Below are positions 1 to 13,900 of a DNA stretch of 64,000 nt, piece by piece (the stretch's first letter is position 1; the number at the start of each line of letters is the position of its first letter). The notes under the pieces are model-generated. The model was not told the DNA's origin. It ran no database searches and saw only the letters and a list, made by a program, of their open reading frames with translations. Location: NCBI GenBank assembly GCA_003117195.1, contig BDSI01000002.1:1023621-1087620 (forward strand). Reading direction: 5' to 3'. Origin of the DNA: Eudorina sp. 2006-703-Eu-15. Taxonomy: Eukaryota; Chlorophyta; Chlorophyceae; Chlamydomonadales; Volvocaceae. A program made the position numbers and the translations under genes.

Positions 1-846
1 GAGAGACAGACACGCAGACGCACATCCCTTCTTTAGCAAGCACGCTGCCGAACGCCAGCAGCACGACCATCGAGACACACGGCAACCAAAAGCCTGACTC
101 GCGCATCGCTCGCACTTGCTTCCTACCTGCCCTACCGCATCAAACCCGCGAAGGGTCGGTTCCCCCATCGGTCGCTGCGGGATCACCCCAAGACCCCAAG
201 ACCCGATCTCAGCGCGCCTACGTAATTGTTATGAAATCGCCTCTGACGCTCGCGCATCCGCGAGACAGGTGGAACGGAGCCGTTAGTAACGGCCATCGAA
301 CATTATTCCTCTGTTGTTCATGTCTTGCAGCTGTGCACGCACGCACCACGTCCGCCGCGGGCAGCAGCCGGCAAAGCCTGCCAGCGCGTCCGGTCGAGCG
401 CGCCTGCGCCGTGCGTGTCAACGACAAGCTCCCTGATGCACTGGCGCTGCCCCAGCCAGCTCTGCCTTCCGCATTCGCAAGGGACAGCAGATGCCGTCAT
501 GAACTGCAAGATGCTGCCGTGTTGTCGGAAACACCCCCGCAGGTTACCGCTGGCAGGCACCGATGACCCCCATTACGGGGTACGCTGTACGCTGTACGCT
601 GAAACGTTCATTCTTTCACCGCCAAGAGCCGCAGGTATGCGGTTCCCCCATGCTATCACCGAGGTATGCAAGCCTAATCCTTCGCGGGTTAAGACTGTAA
701 AATTTATTCATTCATAACATGGCGCCTTCCCACCGGATCCTTGATGCATCGTGCGCATGGGCCGGCACGCGACATGCTCTCCCAGTCATCTAATGCTCCT
801 TCCGCTGCAATGCTCTTGTCCATGCTCCAGCGCACTTATTACTGGC
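1..846. other. Region left of the channel gene, no gene seen
   Basis: No reading frame here resembles a known protein. The part next to position 847 is probably the 3' untranslated region of the minus-strand channel gene. I saw no minus-strand TGTAA signal in it, so the transcript end is not fixed. A short direct repeat of the type GTACGCT occurs three times near 580-600. Confidence 0.5.
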
Positions 847-3800
847 TCAGTCAGTCTTTTTGGACTTCCGGGCCTGCTCGTCGCCGGCCGGCGCCCCGTC
901 TGCGGCCCCCCCAGTCGGCGCCGCTGCCGCCACTGCCACGGCAGAAGACCGATGCTGCAAGCCCTCCGCGCCGAACGCTGGCAGCGCGGAGCTCGTCGTG
1001 GCCCCCCTTCCCCCCAGTGCCGCCAGGGCACCGCTGACCGGCCTCGGCGCCCCGTCCGACGGCTGCCGGGCGCCAGGCCTGCCCGCGAGGGTCGCCGGCG
1101 GCCCGCCCGCTGGAGACAGGCCTGCGCCCGCGGCCGGTTGCGCAGCCGCGTCAACGGCACCGGTACCGTCGGCGGCCTCCGGCGGCGCCTGCGGCGGCGC
1201 CGCCATCAGGTCATCCAGAAGGCTGTCGACCGGGTTCTGCATGTTCCGGAGCTCCCGTAACTGCATCGCCATGCGGATCTCCTGCGGACCCACGGGTCGG
1301 CATCGCGGCAACTCGGACCAACGGATTGGGGTGCACAGCACGCAGCCAGCCCCCGACCCCACGGCATCTCCTCTTTTATTTCCTCGGGGCTCACACCGAT
1401 CACCCATCGCAAGGCAAGGCGGCCGCAGGCCACGCAGGAAAAGACGCGGCCCACACCCGCGCGTACTGATTTCCCCACGAGACAGTGTCCCGGGCCGCGC
1501 GCATGCCGTCCCTGGTTCCTTCCTTACAGCTCCCAACGTCCCAAGGACAGGCCAGGTACCGCGCCCCACCTCGGATGCCTGCAGGCGATTGATCTGGTGG
1601 TTGCTGAACACCAGCTTGTGCTCCGCCAGCTTGGACTGCACCACGTACATGATCTTGTCGCGCGCGGGGACCAGCCGGTCGAAGTCGTCAGCTGCGAGAG
1701 TGCATTTCCAGACACGCAAAAAATGCCGTGGTTTTGGTGCCCGTGTGCAATGGCGAGGTGTCCCTTACAAGTTGCGGGGGGGGGTCCCTGGAGCCGCAAG
1801 CATTCCCAGGTTGGCGCCGACGGGCTCACGAGTTCCCGCGCATCAGACTTCTCCAGAGGCAGCAGCGACTTGGGGCCAGCAGCCAACCTGGGCCACGACA
1901 CTACTGCACCCCGTGGTCGCGGTCGCGGTCGTGACGCACTCGGGTGCTGCGCGTCGCACACGAGCGATGGATGGGCGGTGGGCCCTTAGAGCCGGTGGCC
2001 GCCTACGCCTGGTTCAAAGACGATCCTGCGCCCCAGACACACACACGACACAGCCGGCTTTCGACGCAGCCGGCTCTCGGACTCACGTGGAAAGTTGTAG
2101 GTGAAGCCGATGCCCAGGTAGACCTTCATCGGGTCCATGACCTCGCGGAAGGTGACCCGCGGGGTGCCGACAAAGTCCTACGGGAGCCAGACCAAGGGGA
2201 AGAGGAGCGCGTTCCAAGCCGCCCGGAAGTCAAGGGCGTGCACAGGAAGTGTGTGTGTGGGGGGGGGAGCCTGTAAGGCGGTGCGCATCCAGGTCCCGTG
2301 ACGCGTGCGGCACGCAGCAGCGCACGCGTCACGAGCAAAGCCGTCTACTTGGGGAGAGCTGCTGCCACCTCGACAAGGCCGCAGGCGGAATGCCCAATAT
2401 GGTACACGCCCGGGTGGCGCGCGGCCCATGTCCCGTCAGTCAACGCTGATGATGTTTACATGCGGGACTCCTGCATACGGAGTGCTACACACGCGCCGTA
2501 CAAAATACACACACACACACACAATCCTTCTCTTAACACACATTTCGACCGGTTCCCCTCACGAATCACATCCTGTTGGGTACTACTGCTATGCCCATTG
2601 CATGCCATGCGCGCGCGCGTTGCCTGCCTGCGACCCACGAACACCCGCAGTGCCCGAACTGGGGTGCGGAACCCCCGCGGTATGGCATAGCTGCGGTACG
2701 GCACCGCTGCGGTACGGCACATGCAACGCCGACTCACGTTGGGGTGTGCGTTGCAGTGCGCCGCCAGCGCGTTGGTTATGTCCTCCTTCACCTCCCAGGG
2801 CACCCCCACGTCCACCAGGATTCTGTGGCGCGGGGGAGACACCGCGGCAGACACCCGGGAGGTTGAAGTACGGCAAGCCCAGGACCGACACAGGGCCCAG
2901 CAGGGCGATACCCCCGGCGGCGTCACGTGGTCGAAACTCTTTCCCGCGCACCGCGTGTGCGTGCAGATCGATGATGGGCGACAGCCGGTGTACGCACGAG
3001 CGGCCCCTGATCCGTGGAGGCTGCCTGGCAGGGACCAGAGGGCGCACGAGTTTGCCCGGGCAGGGCCCCCTCGCCACTTACTTGTGCAGCTCGAACTTGG
3101 TCCGGGTGCGGGTCCAGTTGGTCACATCCGTTGTGAGCATCTTGGCGTTGGGCACATACACCTCCTCGTTGGTCCACCTGGACCGGGCAGCGCCAGGACG
3201 CAGCGTCGGGGGGTAAAAAGAAAAACAGCCCAGACACAGCGCAGCGTCGGGGGTCAGCGGGGAGATTGGTGCTACTGGAGAGGGCGTCGGTTGGGTGTGG
3301 GCCTGGCCTGTTTCGGTGGCTGCAGGGGGAAGAGCTGCAGACCCGCGCGGTCCACCCTTCGCTGCTCCAAGTAAGAACAGGGTCGGCCCAACGTTAAGCT
3401 CCGGAAAGGCCGTGATGGCAGGTGGGGGACACGCCGCGCCAAGCCGCCAGTCCATACATCCCGCGGGCTCACTTGACAAAGTCGGTGTACATGAGGGAGA
3501 TGCGCTTGACGCGCATCGAGTCGCCATTGAAGTAGACCATGTCGCCCACGTCATAGGGGTGCTCGAAGAACAGGAACAGCACGGACTCGAAGGCATTCCT
3601 GCGGAGGCGCCGTCCCAGGTAATCGACGGCTTAGTTTGAGACAGATGTGGGCAATGGGGGTCGCGCGGCCCGCAACCGCGCGCACACATTTGGTCATGGC
3701 GCGGCATACCGGCATCAGGGGATTCGAAGGGGCGAGTCTTGGCCGTTGAGTGTCTTGCAGGGCCCCTACCCACACCCAGAGCACCCAGAAGTATAAGGAT

Positions 3801-6800
3801 ATCGTAAGTTGTCGCCAAGTCAGGGTGAATCAAATAGGATGAAGTTGTCGCCCAGTCGGGGTGACTGAAGAATACTGCCAAGCGCAACCCTGCCCACGAC
3901 ACGACGTTTGGATTTGTCCACGGCCCCAGCGGCGTTCGTGTTTCTACCCCCGGGGCCCCGTCAATGCGTCCTGATCCGCTGTCACGTCGTACACCAACTC
4001 TCCAGCCCCGTGGACCGTCTCTAAGCAACATCTCCAGGGGGCCCATCCCGCGACCCACTTGGCACTGTTGCCGAAGATGAACGTAAGCGCCAGGACGGTG
4101 GCTGAGAAGGCGGAGAAGCCCTCCAAAAGCGGCACGCCCCTGCGCCAGCAGCGACAGCGACATCGCGACCGTGAGCTCCAAACCTCCAATGGACGAGCGA
4201 GTGGTGAGAGCGAAGGCAGGAGCGACCCCATACCCCACGGATGGGGTCTGCTTGCTGAACGCAAACAACTCCCCCCTTAATGTCAATAAAGACATCGAAA
4301 TCGCGAAACAATCACCGATTGCGTAGTAGTTGTCCGGTTGACCGAGGCCGCCGCCGAAGTAGGACGCAGTAATTATATAAGTAGATGTAAAAATAGAGAG
4401 CAACGTAGAACTTTTTAAGGTTCAACTCCCCCCCCCAAACACACACGCCGGAGTACAGGTCCCCTGCGGGATCTCTAACAGCCCGTGCCTGATCCCCCTC
4501 CCACCAGATGGTCAGGTAGATGGCCCCGAACAGGAAGTGTACGGCGATGCCCAGGGATAGCTCCAGGGACCGCACGATGGAGTCCGTGTCACGCAAGCTG
4601 CGGGCCATGTTGCGGCGCTCCGCGTAGATTGACACCACCCGGTCGCGAACCTCGGAGCGTGTCAACTGCGGCGCGGCCGGTGCGGCGCGGCCGGTGCGGG
4701 TGCGGTAAATGAGAAGTTCCAACACGACCCATTCTCTAAATCAGGAAACGAGACGAGAGCCGTGATAAGAACCACGGGACGCGGTTTCGGGTCGGCGATT
4801 ACACCGTACACGTTTGAGCGAATGCTATCACGGTACTTGATCGTGGTCAGTACCTATCTCGGATTTGTCCTCGGCTCTGATATCGTTTGCTGATTAGGGA
4901 AACAGGACGTCTGCGACCTTCATAGGCACCCCGGACAACCTACTGTACAACGAGTATACCGCTTCCATGGGCGCAAACAGAAACCCAAACCTGAGCTGCC
5001 CCCAGGAGCATGGTGGCTCGCTACGTCACCAGCGACGCGATGTCAGGACTGCAACGCGGCCGCCCCACCACCCCGGCATCCCGACCCACCTTGCCGTCCT
5101 TATCCGCGTCGAAGACCTCGAAGGCCTTTCGAGCCATCTCCTCATCGTCGCCGAAGAACAGCTTGAAGTCGTCCATGGTCAAGAACGTCCTGCGGGTCGG
5201 GGTGCATTGGGCCATCTGTGAGGGCCCCTTGATCAACCCCGCACCTTCTAGGAGGTGCACGTCACCGATGCGCATCGGCCAGCCATCACCGCCGCTGCCA
5301 CAGCACCGCCAAGCTGCCCTCGCAACAAACGCACCATTGCAGCGAAACCTCTTGTCGACTGTCTGAACCCCCTGCTTTAAGAACCATGTAGGAACCCGCC
5401 GCGCGCACACACACACACGCGCGCGTCGTGTCTCTCGGTTTATTTTAACACACGCGCGCGCTTTTACACACACGCGCGCGCGTCCTGGAACGCCGCTGGA
5501 CACCAGGACCTCCGTTGCGCCGCCCCGTTGCGGCCCCAGTCTCCCCTGCCCCAATGCCAGGTTGCAAGCTCCGTGACTCACTTGCTTGCGTCTGGTCCAC
5601 GAATGTTGAAGTACAGCGCCTTGGCGAACCGCTTCACGGTGCGGAGCTCGCGCAGCTGTTCCTCCTCCGACATGCCCGAGTGCTTCCGGATGAGCGCGGT
5701 GTACGTCTTGATCACGATCGCGTCGCGGACCTGCGTCGGGGCGGCAGCGCGTCGGGCGGCAGCGCCGCTCGTCAGTTTCCACGAACCACAACGATGAAGC
5801 ACCCACGGCCCCTTTGCTGCGGGTGCGTGCATGCAAGCAGCGCACGCGCGCGCCGGCGCTTCGGCGTGTGAAGTATGATGCCCGCGGCAACGCGACTTTG
5901 CCATCCGTGCAAAAGTCGCCCAGACAACGGAACTGCAGATTACAAGATACTAGACAAATGAAGCCAACGAAGGGGCTGCCTAGTTCACGCACACGGCACT
6001 TATTGGTCCGCACGTGAGTGCGACGCCGTCGAGGCAAGTGGTAGGAAGCGCTGTGATGTGCTTCAGACCCACAGACGAGGGTAGAGCCAAGGAGCAGCGA
6101 CCTCGGGGCACGATTCCGGCCGTTGGATGTTGCGAATCAGTGCGGACGGCCACGCACCTTCTCCAGCTCTGTCTCCGTCATGTTTTGAACCGCCTGCAGG
6201 GCACAAAAGCGGACAGCCAGGCAGTCCCCTGCTTTGCTACTGTACGTTGGCGAGGAGCAGCGAGGCGCAACGGGCGCATGAAGTCGGGTGCACTGCCCCC
6301 CAGGGGGATCCCGGTGCAGGCGTACAGCATGCAGTACGGTGACTGTACAACGCATGAGCAGCGCCGATGGCGTGCCGCGCCAGCTGGGGTCTTGTGGAGG
6401 CGGCAGCCAACTGCAAGAAACAGCGCATGCGGTGTGCACAATCCCAGTGGCATACCCACCCTTTATCGCTTCCGTTCTGTAGTACTGAAGACGTCGCGGT
6501 AAGTCAGGGGAGGCGGATGGAATGCAGCCGAACAGGTTAGGCGGAGCCCCTTTCCGAATGCCTTGTTCGAATGCAAGAGGTCCCGCCAGCAAGCCGGGCA
6601 GTGCCCAGAACTGCCGGCAAGCCGGCTCCGACCCCGCAGCCCGTCGACATGGGCATTCCCGTGGACGCACCTTTTTCCTCTTGATGTCCAGCGGGACAAC
6701 GTTGAAGGCTTCCGCGCCCAGCTCAGCCAGTCGCCGCTTCAAGTGGGGCGGGTTACCTGCGAAACCGCGCATGATGATCGCACCTGCCATATCCACGGCT

Positions 6801-9800
6801 GTTAAACGAACACAGAGGTTTCACCACTGCCTGCCAGGGCTATCTCAGCGGCGCTCCGCCGGCAGCGCACCGAAGCAACCCAAGCACCACAACGCCGCAG
6901 GACAGCAGCAATCAAGGACCGACCCGAAGCCAACAGCGGTGGACAGCTACCAAGTGGCGCGGCGGGCGCGTGCGTGGTCGTGCGGTCAAACAAGTTCGAT
7001 AAGCGGTGAACGAATGCATTTCGACGATGGCCAACGCACGTGGCCATCCATGACCAAAATATTTGAAGCCCCAGATTACCCGTGCCCCGTGGGCGTGTGG
7101 AAACGCAGCTACGGTCACATTACGCCCTCCCCCGTTGCCCCTGGAAGGAAGGCCGGCCACGGCAACCACGCTCCGAGGACCCCTTGGCATCATGTCACTC
7201 TCATCGCTAACTCCCACCAACCTTTGCCCATGCTCCGCAACCGCTGCGGCGGCGCAAAGCTGTTGTGCTTAGACGGGGTCCTGACAAACGTCGCCTTAGG
7301 CTGGGCGGCCGCGCCGCCGCGCTGGCTGGAGCCCTCCACCGTGGTCTTCGCAGGCTCCACGCCCGGCTCCACAGGTCGCCCCGAGTTGCTGCCCGTGAGC
7401 CCGCCCATGACACGGGAGATGAGCCGCACGAGCTGCGCGGGCACGAACCCCCGATTCGAACCGCTTTGCGTCGACGGCTCCGCTGGGTCCTGGCCAACGA
7501 ATTGCGCTTGGCTGCCATGGGACACACGCTGCTGCGAGCCCTGCACCTCGCGCGGCAGTTGCTGCTGCTGCTGCGGCGGCGTCGGCGTCTGTGGCGGCTG
7601 CTGCTGCTGGGGCACCTGTTGTTCTTGAGCGTGGCTGTTGTCAAAGTAGGCCGAGGTCTGCGTCAGGAACGGCTCTGCGGTGACAACTCCCAACGCGCCG
7701 CCGGGCCTTAGGCTGCGGTCCACGCCGCTTCCGACCGATTGGGCCGGCAGCGGCGGCGGTGGAGGTGGGGGAGCCGGTGGCGCAGCCGGCGGCGGCGGCG
7801 GCGGCTGCTGACCGTGCCGCGGCGAGTTCACATCGGCCATAACGACCAAGGTCACGTCTCCAGGGCTCGGCACCTGCCCGCCGTTGCCGATCGCGTGCTC
7901 CGCGCCGTTGCTGCCGTCGCCGACTCCGCCGCTGCCGCCGGGTGCGCAGATGCTGTGGGGCCCCGGCGAAGAGCTCGACACGGTCGACGTCCCGCCCAGC
8001 ACGTTCGCGCTCCACCTGGGCGGCGAGCCATGACGCGGGCCATTGCTCCCGCCGCCGCCGACGCCGCTGTCCCCTCGTGCTGCTTGGGAGGAGCGCTGCT
8101 GGGAGTGCCACCCCGGGTTGTCGCTGTCCGCCCTGCGGTGACCCGGACCGCAGGTCCAGAAGCCCACCCAGGACGTGCAAGGCGCCCCGCCGGTGCTGTT
8201 GCACCCCAGCTCCCGCACACCGCTCAATGATACGTTGCCGATTCCTCCGCTGCCGCTGGGGCCCACGGTCGCGTTCAGCCCGCTGCCGCCGCTGACGATG
8301 CTCTGCAGCTTCTCCTTGTTGCACACGCCCGAGACGGCCTCGGCATCGCCGCCGCCACCTTTGCCGCCGTGGACTTCATCGCCGCCGCCACCTTTGCCGC
8401 CGTGGACTTCACCGCCGTCGCCGTCGCCGCCGCCGCCGCCGGCGGCAGCAGCGGGGTTGGTGGCACGAAAGAGGGGCGTTGGCCGGCTCAAGCGCTGCAG
8501 GGTGAGGCTTGCCCCCGGCAGGAGGGACCTGCGCGCCAGCGCCGTCCGCAACCGGTGCTTGGCGCTGTCGTGCTGGGGCGCCTGCGCCGCCTGCATCGCG
8601 GCGAGGATACGACTGCGGGGCACGGAGAGAAGCTGCACGCAGCGGCGGCCGACACACGCGGAGGGCGCATTGGGCTCCGTGCAGAGGTATACGGTCCGAA
8701 GGCATGAGGCCGTCGTGAGTGCTGCGAGGAGCGTTGCAGCGAGCGAGAGGCCCAGGCGCGAGGCCGCGTCTAGACGGAACCAAGGAGCGCCCGATAAACG
8801 TGTGCTCGTCCTTGACCTGTCCAGCCCGCTCGCAACCCAGGTGCAGGGTGGTTCCGTTGGCGGTTGCTGGTGATTTGCAGCGACATCCGTAAATTTGAGG
8901 TACAGTACCGTTGGCGCTTGCGTGTCCGATAGGGGTGCGCAAAAGGGTTGAGAAGAAAAGAAGAACCAACTCAGAAACCCAGAAACGGCGTGCCCACGGG
9001 GGGTGCGCATCGTAACGTCAAGACCACACGGCGGCCCACGTGGAAGGTCACAAACTCAGCGCAGAGCGGCGCTCTGTCGACGATGACACCGTACGCTTCT
9101 ACTCGAGCTGTGGGGTCGGTGTGCGGCCATACCAGCAGTGGTGCATGGCCCAACTGCAACGGGCCCTCGAGCCAGTGGCTCGAGGGTCCAACATGTGGCA
9201 AAACACCCCCTGACAACCAAGCGGCAGCTTGAGTAAAGTGCTTCGTGCCACGGCATACCGTCTCAACCCAAATGCAGCAGCGGAGCGCTCGGCCCCGTCC
9301 TACAACCTCCCATCTGCTCTTGATCCTCCTCTTCAATTCAACGCCACCTGCTTCTCTAAGCCCAACCCGCACCTGCAGGTAGTACTCCTTCTCCAGGGAG
9401 TCCTTGAGCTTCTTAAAGTGCGCCGTCCGGTAGAAGTGCATCGAGGATACTTTTGCAGTGACCGCCTGGCGGCGAGTGGTGGGGCGGTGGGGCGGTGGAG
9501 ATTGAGGACGTGGAGAGAGACACACGGCGCGCGATTCCGACGCGGCGCGACGAACAACCGGATCCGGATCATGCCCTGGCGGCTCCCATCGCAGGTCTGT
9601 TGGGGCGCCGCGCATGCGGCTCCGTGCCGGCCGAACACCACACGGCACAGGCGGCCTGCTGCGTCGCGGATGCACGGGTTCGCAGGCGGGTGACCCATGC
9701 CCAACCCGAACACGCAACTTCTGGCAGACTGCGGTGCCCACGGGGTCACGCAGCCAGGCCTCCGCACCTTGATCACGTTGGCCAGCGTGAACAACATCAT

Positions 9801-12800
9801 GCACAGCACCGCCTTCCAGGTGGCATCCCTGGCAGCGATGTATGTGCTCGAGGCGCAGCGTCCCTTGTCACACCACAGCCACCTGCGACAGTCAGGAGGT
9901 GCGATGTGGGGCGCAAAAGAAGCCGTCAGAAGCGACAGTCGCGCCCAACCCCGTGTCGCAGCAAGGCTCTCCGCACGCTGCGCAGTCCCGCTTGCTGGAG
10001 GCGGCGCCCCGGTCAACCCTGCATGCTTCCGCGCGGGAGATAGAACTTACGCCGATACCCCCGTTCATTCAGCCCCGCAACCACTTGCGAGCCCAGGCAG
10101 GCACACAAAAAGACACGATCAGGGTAACCCCCCGGAGGATTACAACCGTGCAATGCGAGCTATGCGGAAGGGGGCTGTTCGTCATCGGCATCCTGCCCCG
10201 GCCATTTGCCCTGCACTCACGCAAAGCAGGCCTGGAACCAGAGCAGTTGGAACAGCATCGCGGCGAGGGCGGTGGTGTTCTTCTTGATGTTGGTCAGGTA
10301 CGTCAGGTTCTCCCGAAAGTAGATCCACTGCGCGTGCAGCCGTGTCCGGTACGCGGACGCCGTCGCGGGCGGAATCGGGCCAGGTGGGGGCACACGGCAG
10401 GCCCAACAGACAGGGCGACAGACATTCAAAAACGATCGCAACAATGGCCTCGGACACGGAGATGATGCTGCCAGGCACCGAATGCAACTCCACACGGTGC
10501 AAATCTTTTCGTCCATGCATGGCACGGCCACATGTAGGCACATGTGGGTCGGGCTCGTTTCCCTCTAGGCCACCATGACGCCCTGCATCTCGGCCTTGCA
10601 CGGATGCGAGCTGCACGCGCGGGATAGCGGCCGGGGGACACACCCCACCTCTGTCAGCATGAAGATGCGGCTGACCACGAAGTAGATGGTCCAGTAGATG
10701 GGCACGTAGCCGGCCACGAAGTACAGCCAGCGGAACACCTCGGCCTCCGCAGCTTTCTGGACGGGCACGGAGTTGGTTTGGAACGCGCCGGGTTGTGGCA
10801 CGCGAGAGGCGAGGCGCGGGCGGTGACGTGGGGAACCATATTGGACCAAATTTCAAGCTGTGCAAGGAAATGCAGGCCTTCGTAAACCAGGACCTACACC
10901 TATGGAACGTTGCAATACGCAGCAGTTCACCAGGCCATCCTCGGCGGACCCGAGGGCTCGAAATGACAGCGAGATGGGCGCACCGGTTGAGCGGGGCCAC
11001 GAGCACTCTCAGTCCTGTCAGGGCGCGCCCGCGCATTTGGCTGCCTCGCGAGCGTCCCCGCGCCCGCTTCATCCTCCCATATCCCCACCAGGCAACATGA
11101 TGGAAACCCAGATCGCGCGACCCACGGTTCCTGCAACCCACCTTGTTGATCTTGCCAGTTTGGAGGCAGATCCCAGTCACCGTGAGCGCCATGCCTACAA
11201 ACGCTGAGCCGAAGAACCAGATCAAGCCCGTGTGCTCGTACCAACGTTTCCGTTTGATTGCCACCATCTCCTCATCGTCGCCGTCGTCCTCCTGAGCGGG
11301 ATTGCAAAGGGCGGGGGGGGGGACACTTCGCAGCACCGATGCGGCAGATGGAGGCGCCGTACATGCATTTGGACGCATGACGACCCGCATGCACGCTGGT
11401 CTGGTAGTGAGTCAGCGACAACGACAGACGCCATGACAAGCAAGAGGAAGCACACCGACCTCTGTCCGCCCAAACCATGACATAATCGGCAAGCCCCCCC
11501 AACCCAGGTCCGTGCACTGCGCACCCTGTAACGGACGCTTCAGGGCGCGCCCCGCCTCCCGCAGTTAGGTTGCAAAAAGCGACGCACACGGCTCGGAACA
11601 AGCACACATCCAGCCGACGCGCCCGGGCACACCTTCATGTACACCGTAAATCCCTGAGTGAGCCAAGTCGCATTTTTCGATGAGGACCTACATGACCGAC
11701 CCTGGCAAGCTTGCATCAATTGACTTTTGGGCTGGGCCGGGTCACCCATCAACTGTGTTTTCAAGCCCTTGACCCGCCGACCCACGGGTCACTTACGTCC
11801 TCAGGGAAAACCATCAGATCCTTCCTGTTCGCGTCCAGCTGCGCATCCAGCTCCGGACCGGGCGGCCCCACCGGCTCCGGCTTATTCGCCTGCTTTGCGG
11901 CCGCCTCTGCAGCTGCCCCCGCCTCCGCTGCCGCCGCGGCCGCAGACGCATCGAAGGCCTGCTGCTGCGCCAGGTCGGCAGCAGTGGCCACAAGAGGCTG
12001 CGGCGGCTGTGGTGAAAGGGGCGCCTGCAACGACAGTACGCCGACACTGCCCCCGCGCATGGGCTCTGCTGCACCGGGCACCCCTACTGGCAGCGACGGC
12101 GCCAGCGGATGCTGCAGGACGAGGCCTGTCCCCAACGCTGTCAGCCCTTGGAGCGCCGGTCCAGTCAGGGCTGACGCGACCAGCGCAGACTCGATCACGG
12201 AAGGCGGCGGAACCGGCTCCAGAGGCAGCCCTTGCGGCAAGGGCTGCAGCCCAAGCGAGAGCGACACAACGTCCAGCGGGCGCATCTCGCCCAGCTGCAC
12301 GGGTGCGACGCCTAGGGGTGGTACCGACGGTGCCGGCGTCGCGAACGGCGACGCGAGGCTACCGACAGGAAGAGGCCCCGCGCCTTCGGCTACCGTGGCG
12401 CCGGAAACCTGAGGCAGCGGTGGCGAACCAGATCCGACGGCAGCCACCGACCACCGCATGCTCGCCGCCAATGCGCCATGAGGCGGTACCTGCGCGCCAA
12501 TTACCCGTGTGCCACCTCCCGTCGCCTGGACTGCTGCGGTGGGCTCCGTCCCCGCCAGCGGATGTGAAGTCAGGGAATGTACGCTCCCCGAACCCCCGTC
12601 CAGAGGTGCGAGTTCGGTGCAGGCTTCTGGGACTTGGGATCCTGAGGATGTCCGTCCCCCGCCGGAACCAACAGCCGCCGGAGGCGACCCAGATCCCGAT
12701 GACCCCGCCTGCACCTGCGCCTGTGCCCCTTGCTGCGACGGCTGCTGCGGGTCCGATGGTGGCGCAAGGCGCTCCGATGTGGGTTGCGCAGCTCCGGCGG

Positions 12801-13900
12801 GCTGTGATGGCCCCTGCGGCACGCCCTGCATGCTGGCAAGCGCCGCCTGTGGCTGAGGGGGCGAACCGACCGAGCTCGTGCCAGCGCTCTCTGGCGAGCC
12901 TGGGGTTGGGGTTCCCGGCGACGCGGTGACTCCCAGGCTGGAGTGTTCCTTCAAGACCGACCGCGAAGGCGGTCGAGGTGGTGGCCAGGCTGCTGGCGGT
13001 GAGGACGTTCCAGGCCGCGGCGGCTGCAGGACTGCGGTGCCTAGCCTGCTCGGAGGCCGTGGGCCTGTACCCAGCACCGCACTATCGTGTGGTGATTGAG
13101 TCGGCGAACGATCAGGCGAAGGCAGAGAGCCCGGACCGCTGCCGATGCCGGGGGGTCTGGCGAGGTTGGCGATGTGGGTCGGCAACGCACCGGCCGCTGT
13201 GGCGGTTGGGCCGTCGGCCCTTGCGGCATGCATGGGAGAGCCTGTCCCTGTGGCACTGCCTAATAGTGATGACAACCCTGGGGGAACCACTGGAGGACCC
13301 TGAGGAATAGCACCAGGCACATTGCTGCCACCGGCGCCCTGAAGTTGGTGCAACGACTGCAGGTGCTGGAACAGCAAGGCCTGGACATGCTGAAGCTGCG
13401 TGAGCTGCTGTTGGGTGTAGGTGAGCAGATAAGAGATCTGGTTGTGGTTGAATGTCCCCGGAATGCCGTCGGCCAGGCTCGCACCTCCCGACGCAACACT
13501 GCCCGCCCCTGGCAACCCCGGACCGAAGGTCGAGCCGCTGTGGACATTACCCAGCGGCCTTTGTTGGCCGTACGAGGCATTACTTAAAGTATTCCGAAGT
13601 AAATTTTCTGCAGTGGCTGCCGCCCCGTTGCCGCTGATGTTCACTTGCCGCGCGATGGGTGGGACAACTTGGGCTGGTCGATACGGCTGCACGTATGGCG
13701 CTGGTGTTTGGGAAGGTGCCGCTGGCCGGCCTGCACGCAATTAGAACCGCTTCGGTCAACAGACGGCCATGCTTGTGAAGGGTGCGGTCATCTTTCAAGC
13801 GCAGCTGCGCGATGTTGGAACCGAAAGCCCTTGACTCACGCTTTTGCTGTTCCTGCTCCTCCAGCAACGAAATTGCAGGCTTTCCCTCGCCTTCGGCCAT
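847..13900 (-). CDS. MscS-family mechanosensitive ion channel with EF-hand (MSL/Msy type), giant form
   Basis: Predicted tension-gated ion channel of the eukaryotic MscS-like group that carries a calcium-binding EF-hand. Phase-consistent exons (minus strand): 13840-13900, 11797-13730, 11142-11291, 10649-10756, 10221-10327, 9768-9828, 9373-9465, 7222-8632, 6671-6798, 6158-6193, 5582-5730, 5090-5189, 4505-4665, 4059-4139, 3474-3599, 3082-3177, 2738-2822, 2087-2177, 1570-1691, 847-1281; about 1,844 residues. Residues 1-665 are low-complexity Pro/Ala/Gln/Ser. About 686-806 hold four hydrophobic segments. About 839-1310 form a second low-complexity insert. The EF-hand loop DADKDGKLTRSE is canonical at positions 1, 3, 5 and 12 and spans an exon junction. 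The MscS core follows (ERRNMARSLRDTDS; FIFGNSAKNAFESVLFLFF; HPYDVGDMVYFNGD), then the cytosolic beta domain (VPNAKMLTTDVTNW). The start was chosen at MAEGEGKPAISLLEE because a GTGAGT donor and GTGCAG acceptor join it in frame to exon 2. Family assignment is firm; ion selectivity and membrane cannot be read from sequence. Confidence 0.92.
5395..5490. repeat. Mixed (AC)n/(GC)n microsatellite in a channel-gene intron
   Basis: Two (AC)n-(GC)n runs separated by TCGGTTTATTTTAACACACG and CTTTTACACAC, in the intron between the exons at 5090-5189 and 5582-5730. The separators resemble those of the (AC)n-linked repeats near 46.9 kb. Confidence 0.75.

Noticed and set aside
860..2104. A 414-codon plus-strand frame
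   Set aside because: It is the antisense shadow of the GC-rich last exons of the channel gene.
8175..8873. Plus-strand Pro-rich frame over 230 codons
   Set aside because: It is antisense to the Gly/Ser-rich insert exon of the channel; codon phases of the minus-strand gene fit both neighbours.
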